A DNA stretch of 64,000 nt from Struthio camelus (taxonomy: Eukaryota > Chordata > Aves > Struthioniformes > Struthionidae): the NCBI RefSeq assembly GCF_040807025.1, contig NC_090943.1, positions 1,226,356-1,290,355 of the forward strand, written 5' to 3'. This document shows positions 28,201 to 40,200 of this stretch, one piece after another; position 1 is the first letter of the stretch; each line of letters begins with the position of its first letter. The notes beneath the pieces were generated by a model. That model worked only from the letters and a program-made list of their open reading frames with translations. It was not told where the DNA came from and did no database searches. Made by a program: the position numbers and the translations under genes.

Positions 28201-31200
28201 AGAAGTAAGTTTTATCGGTCTTGTTGGTGATGGAGAACTACCTAGAATTCAGCTTTGTAACCTCTCATATTTTTATGGAGAGTTGAATCTTTATTAAAGA
28301 GAGATTCCTAATCAACTCTTTGCTCAACATTGGCAGGGAGTAATTTTTAATGAATTACTTAAGTAATTTATTTATATTAAATTGAGAACTTTCCTTCTGT
28401 TGTCCACTGTTCTCAGTTGCAGTCACTAATTCCACTGTCATTCTGTTTGGTTTAATTTTTGGGGCTGCACTTCCACTGTAAGCAGTCAGAGTGAACGTAA
28501 ATCTCTAAATCTGCAAACTAGAGTTAGTGAAGTTCTGCTCTTGTAAGGAGTAAAGCTTGATTGCTGTGCTGCAAACAGGTTGAAAAACCACTGCTTGGCT
28601 TAGTCTGTCTGAAGTGATAGGTCCATGATGTGAAAGCAGGAGCCAAAGACGGGTAGACTAATTGCCAGAATAGTAACGGCGTTTAAGGCAAACGTTAGTG
28701 TTGGAAACGCTTGTCACTCCTGCAGATTGCAAGAAACTTCTTGGTGCTTTTTAAAAACAGATGTACAGGGCACTTAGGGGTGTTCTTGGGTGGTCGTGTT
28801 TGGGAACAGCGAAGTACAGACTGGTCAGTAAAGTAATTCCCCAGCTGGGCCAGCGTGCCCTGTGCTCTGCGGGGAGAGTTGCCAGAGGTCGGGGACTGGA
28901 AGGACGTGGACTTCCTGTCTGTTCTAGAGCAAGACAGTAATCCTGCCTAACTCAGTCTTGTCACTTGATTCAGCTACTTGTTGTGACAGATTAAGTAAAT
29001 GCTCTCTGATTGCCAGTCTTAACTGTGATTTGGATTTAGTTCTGTTTGACTACTGGGCAATTGCATTATTTACTTTTAGATTAACCTGGCCAATTTTTAT
29101 ATTTAATAATTTCATTAGGAATATGCACGTCTGAAGGAATAGCCTATTCTGTCGAAGTACAGTCTGGGTCAAGCAGCTCAGAATATAGTTCATTAAGACA
29201 ACGTTTGCATGCTTTTTGCCTCCGTTTTCAAGTAAACGCCTGCAGTCTTTGCAGCATTTAGAGAAAATGTTCCTTAAACAATGTTCTTCCTTTCTAAAGG
29301 AACCATCAGTGTTTTTAATGCAGCTGTCAGCCTTAACACTTGAAGTAGCACCACAGCATAAACATGGTTACGTAAACTTTGTGAGCATTTTGTTAGTTCT
29401 TGGAAAATAATAAATGATTAAACTCCATCAGGTATGGCATTTGATGTGCCAGGGTTAGTGACGTGTATCAGAGTTAACAGAGCTGACAAACTGACTGAGT
29501 TGTGATTTGAGCCGTGGTGGCTGCTCGAACCTCCTTTGCCTCCCCGGTCCCTTGGGTTAAAGACATCACTCAGGAAGTCAGGCCCCGCTGAAGACTTGAT
29601 GCACAACATCTTCAGCCTGAATGCAGGAAAACTGCACGTACTGAGGTCGTCTTGAGTTGTAGCAGTCAGTGTTTGACTCTAGCTTAGGCTGATGGGGGAA
29701 GAGGAGGAGGTGTGGTAAAGCATCTCCTGTTTATCTTCAAGTTAGAAGCGTGGTTCTGTCCTTTTCCTTTGGTGCGTAAACGCTTTTAAATTTTTTTTCC
29801 AGTGTTGCTTACCCTTCAGAGTTGGCTGGGTGCTTTATGGGGGAGGAGGAGAACAATTCCCTGATAGGCAGAGTGGAAAATCAGAACTTGTTGTATCCCG
29901 ATCATGTCCCAGGATAAATATGGACATATAAATACCCGAACTGGAGTTTCTGTAAGATGCTAGAATTTTGCTTCTACCTTTTGGGGGAAGAGATGAAAGG
30001 TTTTTAAGCGCATGTTCAGAAACAGGACTTTTGAGGCTTCTCTCTCTCATTAGGAGAAAATTTTCTGTTAACTTATTTGTGTAGATTTGAAAATGCGGAC
30101 TTTACGAGCTGTGCAATATATTTAAAAACTTTCTTAGCATAAAACTACTCAACAGTCAGAAAAGAGTAAGAGCCATAGAATTCCTTTCTATATGATTTTG
30201 ATACATTGAACCTCCTGTTTGTTTATCATGGAAGGTAATAGGAATTCCTCAAGCTTTTTTTATTAATAAGAGCCTCTTAGAGGCTACGATGAGACTTTAT
30301 TGTACGCGGTTAGTTTGCAAGTTCTGGGACAACTTGAGTGCAAGTCACTAAAGTTAGACTTTCGAAATGCCACTGAGACGTTTATACCTGTGACTCATCT
30401 GTGATCAACTGAAAATTTATCTTACTGTTTTTTTTAGTCTGGTTACCCCTGGATTTTATAGGCTACCCGTATTATTTAAATATATTTGTATAATATTTTA
30501 TTAGGTGGACTCCAAATTAAAAATTCACGGTGGAAGTCTAAGACGAACTTGTGAAAATAGTATTGAGGAACTGCAAATAAAATTAGTCACCTTTATGTTC
30601 TTTTCCCATGCTATTCAAGTGCGGAGTGCTGTACTATTAGAAAATTAAGTTCTAAAGCTTATTTTTTCTTGTATGTGACGAATACCAGTAGGGCAGAAGA
30701 AACGGAAACATGAATAAATAAATAAGGATTTGTTGATGAAGGAGATGAACCTAATGACTCTGGCTCTGGCCACCATTTTTCTCCGTTCCTCGTTATTCCG
30801 CTTACGTAGAGCAGTAGTGGCAACGAATTGTGTTGTGGTAGCCTGGCTTCAGAGGGGAAGATGAAACTGCCACCCGGCAATCCTCCTGGCTAGCTGCGTG
30901 CCGGTGTTTCCGTGTTCTGGATGCGTTGTAGTCAGGCAACGGAGTTTACATCATAGCACAACTGAGCATCACAAGAGAGAAGTGATGCTGAGGATCGTTA
31001 TCAAAGTACGAGATGATGTGTGTTATACGATGAAATCCTAGACATTCTAGCTAATTTGTATTAATTTGTAATGCAAATTGTATTATGGCTCATCACAGGA
31101 CTAACAGTGCTTCCAAGCTGTTGCTTGTGTTAATATGACTGGTAGGGGGGGCTACGACATTCTGAAATGATAATTTTTCCAGATGGGATGGCCTGCTCGC

Positions 31201-34200
31201 ATATGCGGTAGGCAGTCAGTTCTTTCGGGTTTGGGAGCTGACATCCCGTTACAACAGGCCTTTCCTCTTTGTCCCCCACCCAAGCTATCTATTGTGGAAG
31301 TTATTAGGGTTTATAATTGTTCAGGTGCAAAATACCTACAGTAAACACAGGGTTGCAGCATAGTTGGTACGCAGGACAACAGGAAGCGGGAGACTATTGG
31401 CGGGGGGAATTGCATGTGGTTCTGCTGCAAATTTTGAAGGGCATCTCATACCTTTTTTAATGTAATTACCTTGTTTCACTTACGGAACATGAATAGCTAT
31501 TTCTCACTTTCTCATTTGCATTGCTGCCTTTTTCTGTTGTCCGTAAATCTTCATTGTCTTCCTGGTTTGTGCGGTTAACAGGTAACTAGGTGAATGTGGG
31601 ACTCTTTAAGTACATTTTTTTTTCTACAGGTACATTGCCTCATGTATGCGTGTATATAGTTGGATAGGATTTGGCTGATAACTAGGAGACTGAAGACAAG
31701 TGGATGACACTGTAGAAGGATCTAATTTTACATGTAAATCAGCAACTTTTTACTCAGTGAAGAATTTGGGGGCAGGTGTTGATTATTGTTATTTGGTTGC
31801 TTTTGTTTTAAAGCTTCATCAGCAGCCAATGCCTAGGTTGGATGTCTGGTGACATTGATTTCTGACAGCCAGTCCTACAAACTCAGCATGGAGTTGGAGC
31901 ATCCGGCTAGTCTTTTTGGCTCACATAATAAAAATACAGATTTTACATTTGTAGTTTTAGTAGAGCTTTTGCTATTTGAACCAGAAAAACAGTTTTATCA
32001 CACTCGTATAGGACCAACAAAGATAATACACCATTCTATGTTTCTGTAATAAGTAAATGAGCTTTCCTACTGCTAATATGAATGCGTGACTGAAAACAAA
32101 GGAAGATCTTTTAAGAAGGCACTGTTTCTACAGTTGGTTTTGGTGAAAGAGTACAATACGAGGCAATAAAATTTTATCTGCTTATTGAAATATAATCTTT
32201 TAACCACAGTGCCATGGCGAACAGAGAGAGAAATGGAGATAAGGTTTGGCACTGTCTAGGTGTAACTGCTATCTTTCTATAGAAAGTAAAGCACTGTGTT
32301 ATCAGGTGATAAATTAAGCTGCTGGTTGTGAAGTTCTTTGTCGGAGGAAGAATGCATGCTCTTAATGGCTACTACATCTGCCTCTGGTATAAGGATTTCA
32401 GCTCTTAACTAGTGAAAATACAGTTAAGACCCTTTATTGTCCGTTTCTGTGTTGAGCATGTGAGCATGAAAAATATGCAGAAGTTTATATACCCTTAAAG
32501 AGATACAGTTTAGCAAAGACTAAAAATGTGATGAGAACAAAACCGATAAGCACTAGCTGCTGCTGTAAATACTGAGGAGGCATCAGGCAGCACAGCCGCG
32601 ATACAGGATTGCGATTTACCTCTCTTGCTCCGAGATAGTGACGGTTGTTTTTCGTTTGATTGCAGTTTGCACACTGGCTCCTCCAGCAGCAATTCTCTGA
32701 TCAGCTTGAACGTTGAAGAGATACTTGGTAAACAAAACCAGCTTGATAACGTTGTTCCTGCATCATCTATATCGGACAGTACCTGCATTGCTGCTAGAAT
32801 CCGCCCTATTTGCAAATATAAGAAACGCATGCTTGTCCGAGCTACCTCTGTGTCTCACTTGAGCAGGAAGGTAAGTGAAAGTTTTGTCAAGTGGTTATGA
32901 AACTAGGCTGCGTCTTTACTGGGAACGCATGGTTTTATTTTTAGCAAAAAATGTCCTAATTCAAGACTTTGTTCTTAATCCAAAGTTTTCTGAGCTCTTT
33001 TCTGAACTTTATATTCCGAGATAACATGGAAAGAATGGCATGAGTTGTTCTCGGTTTAACTGTGGTTTAGAAACTGATTCTGAAGTCCAGTTCTTAAAAA
33101 TCAGGCTGCTTTTCTGAGTCATGATGACCAGACTGTACCTCAAATTTTAGGTTGGGCAGCAACTTTCTGCTGTTTACTTTTTGGAGTTGATTACACTGGA
33201 ACTGGGGGGGGGGGAAAAAGTTAGAAAAATTCAGCATCAGTTGAGACTTGGGATGTTGGCATGTGACTGAGCCTAAGTGGGTTGTAGTGATTTGACTTGT
33301 CACTTAAATGCTGAGCTACCAGGCCTGATCAAATAAGCACCTGTCAAACACCTAGCTGTGAAATAGTGAGTTACCGAAGCAGATGTTTAAAAGCTATTTG
33401 AGCCAATGTTTTTAATATATTAAGTATGACAAACGAAGGACACGTGTGGTCAGATGCATCAGTTGACAAACAGCAGTTCGTTATGCTGCTCATACCTTAT
33501 TTGCTTGTTTATTGCCTTTTAAACCTCAAATAATACTGATTTACAAGTAACAGAAAGTAATAGCCTGCAAATTTAAGACGAAGATTAAAAGTTAAGTGTT
33601 ATTTTCCGCAGTCTTTGATCGCTTGATTTGCCAGAGCACAAAGCTAATATTGTTTAATTCAATCTATTTAGTTAGGCTATCGGTAAAAGGGCTGTTAATG
33701 CTCCCTCTTTTGGTTTGACTGATGTTACAGAACCTGATCTATTGTTGGGGGCCAGGGGTGAGGACAGGAGACAAGACCTGTATTTCAGCAGCTGTGAGGA
33801 AAAAGAATAGTTGACTTAAGACTCTCCGGGCTATTTTGGTTGTACTTACTGATACCTCAGCCTTAGACCAAAGCCAGGCACTGTACAGCACAAGACAACA
33901 GCCCCTTTGTAAGGAGCTTACGCTCCAAATGGAAGACAACAGCCTGTTACAGACATGAGGAAGGTGGAAAATGAGACAATACCGGTCAGAGCGATAGATG
34001 TTGTTTTTGATAAAAATGTTAGGCCGGCAATGCACTGAGGTTTTTGTAAGTGTCACAGCTATGAAGGGTCTTTAAGGAAGATGAGAAAGAACAGCAGGGG
34101 AAAAGGCATGGAGATGTTTGACCTTTTCAAAAAGGAAGTGATAGAGTATTATGGCTTCCCTGGAGCTGCAAAGGAAATATTTTTGCTTGGAAATATTAAT

Positions 34201-37200
34201 AAAAGAATAGCACACAGAATGTCCCTTTCATGCAGTTAATTATTTTGATGGGGATAAGAGATGCAAGTATATCTACTGGATAAAATAGCAATTCATCCAT
34301 GGTCAAAATGAGGGAGAGCCTGTTGTCGTACTCTTACACGTTGTTCTAACATTGACCCTAGGTCTTGATTTTATTTTTCACCCTGCAAATCCGCTACTTA
34401 TTTTTGTCGGCAGCGCTGGGATCTGCGTGTTTGTGAGTGACTACCTCCTCAGCTTGGAAAAGGTGACTGTGGCAGAGAGAGGTTTTTTCAAAACTTGCCT
34501 GGCTTTGTTTTTTAGTGCATGAAAACTAATGCACCTGTAGAAAGCAAACCAGAAATACTGGATCTGAACTTCAATTTTACTTATTAAATGTGAAGCGCAC
34601 AATGCTTCCCTGTTTAAATGTCTGATCTCTTTTCTTCTGCTAGCCACTGAAACCTCTCACCATGAAGTGCAGCTGTGAATGGCCCAGCTCTTGCATCTTG
34701 TGTAGCTGTAAAACCTCTGTCCAGACAGTAGATCCTGAGACCATGTCATTAGGAGAGCGTATAGCGCTACTGGATTCTGGCTTCCATCCCATACTCTCTT
34801 TATCTCATGGTGAGTAGATTTCATGTTCATAATGTGAAACAGGATCCGTTGTTGTACTGTTGCCCACTTTGCTCTTCTCCTTCACGAACAAGCAGGTTTA
34901 AAGTATGTTAGCCAAATTCTAAGTAAGTTTCTAGAGGATAATAGAAAACTTTCACCAAAGTTCTGCAATGCAACCGGAGCCACTTGATCCTCATACAAGG
35001 ATGCGGTCTGTGGAGATCCCTGAGCCCAGCAAACCATGTTGTCTTGGCTCGTGTCTGAGGCAGTTGTGTAGTTTAGTGTAAACTAGACCATTTCCTTAAA
35101 AGCGGCTCTCTGTGCCTTCTCCAAGAAATATTCTAATTCTGGAAACTTGTGGCACAGCTATTGTAATTTCCTTTTAGATCTCTGCCCTGGAGAGGTACTT
35201 GGCAGACTCGGAATCTAATGCTGATATTGACAGGTCATGTGGTAGACGTCTAGGTAGGCTATTTGGTAGACGTCTGGCCCAATTTTGAGTGTGAAGTCAC
35301 TGCTTGAGTTTTGACGGTCACTCTGCCATTCTTCATTTAAAAACCTGTGGCCTTCTAGATGTGCTCGGTGCTGTGGTCCCTAACCCCCTAGGATCTTACA
35401 GGTTTAGTTTCTGTTTAAATATGTGAAGGATGGTAGTGGCTGCAGCGCCTTTAGTGTCTTTAACCATAGAAGAGCAAAAATGTGTGTTAAGGAGTTTTTG
35501 AGTAGGTTAAGGAACTAGGAGGAAAATACTTTTAAAATGTCTTGTTTGTTTGTTTCCCATTTAAAATAAAAAAGAAAAACCCAAAGAACAAGCAAGCATA
35601 AGATCACCTCTCAGCTGTGCTAAAGCTTCTCACGTAAGGATGCAAACCAGTGCCAAGTAATGTGTAGCTGGACAGGATTTGAGTCGTCCTAGTGTAAGAG
35701 TGAGGAAGCTCCATGGCAGCGTGTTAGGTTCTGGCTGCCAGCTTGCAGCAGAGCAGAGGGCCAGGATATGGAGGCTACTGTTTTGGGGGATGTGCTCATC
35801 CTGCCCACTCTGTATCACCTCATTCAGGTGGAGAGAAAGCCTGCCACTGACCGTGCTTTTAAAATAATTAGCTATGTCATTCTTTTGTTTTATCTCAGTA
35901 TTGACAGATGCTCATTGCTAATGATGTGTGTGCAGTGCTGGGTTTTATATGTGAAAAGAGGAAATTTGTGCTTACCAGAATAACTTGTTCTTTTTACCTT
36001 CAGGCAACCCTCTCCACTTGCACTTTGAAACCTTATTAAGAGAGGATAGACTGCATAGGCTACCGAGCTGTAAAGTCACGACTCTGAAGATGTCCCATTT
36101 TGGAAAGAAACAAAATCCAGCTGGCAGCCTGTTTCCAAAGCTATACTCTTCACTTCTGTCTGCCTCCAGTAAGTTAAGCAAGACTGAGATCAGGTCGTAG
36201 AATTAAATACGAGCTTTTAACCAGTACTGGAGAACAACCAATCAAGGTGTAATGGAGAAAGGAGGTTCCTTTCTTCCAATGGAAGATAATCCCGATCTCT
36301 CTCCTATAATAATGCCCAAGTGACTGAGTCCAGCGTCTTGCAAACTGTAGAAATTCTGAGCGCCTTAAAAGGACACATATATACTTGCTCCAGTCAGATT
36401 ATTAAAAACAAACTCACCATTCTCTGTTTCTTTCATAGGAACAAGCTACCAAAAAGAAGCTTTTATGATGCTTTATTTTAAAATAGAGTAGGTCAGCATT
36501 TGCCTAGGGGGAAAAAAAAAAAAGTAGTTGTTTTGCCAGCAGTCTGCCTCCTGTACGCTTGCAACTGATAATTCAGTTGGAATCAGAGCTGGGAGAGCAC
36601 ATAGTTTTCTTTGTTGTTTGAATTAAACAAGATGGCATACTTCTTTGTGTACTGGGGCTAAGTAATTTTGATCTCCTGTTGCATTTCCTCACTGAAGGAT
36701 TGTTTGCATTTCAGTATGGATTAAAAGTTCAGTTCTTGATTTCAAAGTAGTCTCATGAGGTAAAACTGCAGCAGCTGTTTGACTTTTAACTAATCAGCCT
36801 TTCTATACCTCCTTCCTTTTCAAATATTTAGCCAGGAAACTGCACAAAAGCTATTATATGTATGTGGTGTGAGTATGTGCACCTACTATGAAGAGCACGT
36901 TCTAATGGATGATGCGCAGTAATGCAGGATAACTTTTATATGCTGCTGAAGTTACTAAGAGTCTCATAGAAAAGCTAGCTCTTTAGGAAGGATTTGAATA
37001 ACAAAGCATGGAGGAGTATGGCACAACAGGTTTGGAAGATTGCTCCGTTGTGGTATCTTCCCAAATGGAAGAACCCAGTCACAAATTGGGAGAAAGAGTA
37101 CAAATGTAACTGATGCAGGAGAAAAAGTATACCGAACTGATTATTATACAGGATCTTGAAGAGAAGAGTACGTTTGTCTTAAAAAATCAGTGCGACTCAT

Positions 37201-40200
37201 CATCACCGGAGTGATTGTCAGAAGTGGGACCAGCTTGACCATTTCTACAGTGAAGGAAGGGTTTTGTTTGTTTGTTTTGTTGTTCTGGAGGTTGTTTTAA
37301 GTGGCTGTATTTTGAACTGAGAAGTCTTGGTTTTGGTTATAATTTTTACTTCGCCTTCCACTGCAGTTTGGAAACACGCAGCAAAAGTAACAGGCCTGTG
37401 TAGCACTGACTCTTCATTTGAGGCTTCTGTGTTTTGCATTCATTTGTTCTTTGATGTCAGCGTTCTGCGCAGTGTTCCCCAGGAGGGTTTTGGTGAACTT
37501 ACTGGTAGCAACATCGCCAACCCGTCTTAAAATAGTCAGACTTCACCTTGGTTTTCTGTTCACGTTTTATTAACAGGTTCATTGTTTAAAGGGGAAAGGC
37601 AGCTTGAAGGAACATACAGTCACAGCTTTCCTGTTTCCAGTCCTCAGGCACATAAAAATAGTCTTTTGCACCACTCACCGTCCTTGTACCCAGAGACTCC
37701 TCCAGCCCCTTCTTCCAGCCAAATCCCTTTCACTGGCAGCTCAACAATGGTGAGTCGAAACAAAAGCTGCGGCAAATGAATCTGAAAAGGGGAGCAGCCT
37801 TAGAGAGGCGCTGGCAAAAACTTCTCTTCTCCAGCATTGCCTCGGGGCTGCAGACCCACTGGGAATTCAGCTTTTGAATGGTCTGCTGGGAAATGCTTTT
37901 GAGGATGTTGGTATTAAATAAACAGTAGCAGCTACTTGCTTCATTTTTCCTGAGGCAGCGCTTGGCTGGCTAGGTGCCTGCAGCACTGCTTCCCCAACCA
38001 GATTGGTCGGTGTTGAATTTAGTACTGCGGGGGGCTTTTTGTTTTGTTTTTAAGTGAATAGCTAAACGCATGTAATGTTACAGCTTTATTTTGGCTAAAA
38101 ACAATAGAAAAAGAATTTAACTGCTCTGGACTTCTCCCGATGAAGCAGGAACATCGGTCAAGATGTTTAAGCGTTTGCTTGTCCTCCTGGAAGTAGGAGA
38201 GGATTAAAAAATACATCCTGCCATAGCCACTTTTATATGTAGGAAAGCATTGAATGAGTCCTGGTTCTCCAAGTACATTGTCAAAGGAGACCTGGAAGGA
38301 CAGGGGTTCAGGTGTATTATATGTAGCGCTATTCCCTTCCTCTTTTTGCTAAGAGGTCAGTGTCAGGTCCAAGCGACAGAAGCAGGCCTTTCCCAGAGTA
38401 GAGGCTTTCTCATGTAATTTTTTTTAGGTTTCACCAACTCCATACTTGCTTTAGGCTTTAGATCCTTCCCATGGGGATTGACACAGTACTTGTGTGGACC
38501 GTCACTGGACTCTTGCGGAAGTAGGGGTTAATGAGCTCCTTTGTGGAGCCCGCAGCCCCTGTTATACCTATTTTCACTGCCAACAACTGCTCGTCTTCTG
38601 TGTTTATGGCTCCTGCATTATTAGTGCCTTCTTTGTTCTTCTCCCTCTCTGATGTACAGAAATTTTAACAGTCCAACTGTTTGGACCGAGTTGGCTGCTT
38701 GCCTGGTTAGCTTTTCTTCCTTCAGGTACATTCTCTACATAAATTTCCTAATTAGATTTTTAAAGATGCTTCTCATCATTTCCCTGTGTCTGCTACGGCT
38801 TTTATATAATATCACATCAGTGATAAATCACACCTACCCTTTTGGCCACTAACAACTTCAATTTGGGGTTGGCTTTTTTTGCCTAGAACCAGAAGGGTGT
38901 TTGTTCAAGAATGGAACAAGCAAGCATATTGGAGACTTCTGGTTTATAAGTAGAAGGGAAATTTCTGTTCTGAAACACAGGTCTAATCCGCAGCTACCGC
39001 AGGCACCACAATACAGGGCCCCTTTTATAAACTGATCAAAACGCATCTCCAAACTGTTCAGGGTTCCTTTTGTCCCAGTGCTCCTAGGAGGCTGTTCCAG
39101 AGCCTGACTCCTCAATTTGGAAATCTTCTGACTTCCAGCCTAAATGATAGGATGTTCTGAATTTGTTGTCTCAGAAACACCTCTCTCAACGTTAGGAAGG
39201 TGGTGTTCTTCTACGTTTTTATCTTCCTATTGAAAGTTTTGTTTTTGTTTTTTTGGGTTTTTTTTCCTTTTCAGCCCTTGTTTTGCAAGGCCAAACATGT
39301 AAAGCTCCTTTATTCTACTAAAATAACAGGATTTTACTCCTTGAATCATCCCAACAGCCTTTCTCTGCCTGTTTGTATATATTGAAGTAGTCTCTATAGC
39401 AAAAGTAATTCAATGTTATGAGTGAAATCGAACCCACAAAGGCAGGTAAATATTATCCTGCTTACTATGGGAACCACAGAGGTTGTATGATGTGACCAAA
39501 ACATCACTGAACGTCAAGGGAAGTGGTAAGAACAGAATCTACTACAGTTGCTGTTATGGAGAAGTTGCTTTCCATGATATATTCAAATACGCTCTTGTAC
39601 TAACATCAGTATTCTGCCTCCAAGAGGTTTCTCGTTATTCTGTGTTTCAGCAGTCCTCAAAAAGAAGAAAAGTGGAATGTTCTGACGACATCAATAACAT
39701 TGTGATCCCAGTGTCAATGGCAGCAGCCACTCGGGTGGAAAAGCTTCAGTATAAAGAGATTGTGACACCAAGGTATTTACAAATCAGGCTTTAGTGATTT
39801 TCTTGGGTAGATGACAGGAGAAAATTGCTTTAGTTATGCATAATGAAAGCTGGTTCCCCTAATGTTGAAGGAGGAAATTATTCCTAATAGATTAAAAAGA
39901 AAAAAAAAAAAAGAAAAACTGTACCTTAAAAAAAGTGATTAGTTTTTCTTAGATTTAAATGTTAGTACCAAGCAGGTGTATTCCCTTGGTAAGTGACCTC
40001 TAGTCACTTTTGATTCATTCCTAGATATTTATCAGGTTAGCCTGGGAAATGAAATCCTTGTTGTGTAGGGGAAGTTTGGAGTTAAACTTGTTTGACTCCC
40101 AGCGCATACCTAGTCCAAGAAGTGTTTCCAAGAGTGTTCCCCGTTCTGAAGACTGAAATAACTGCGCGTTGCTGGAGGCCAAGGGCGAAGACTACTGAAG

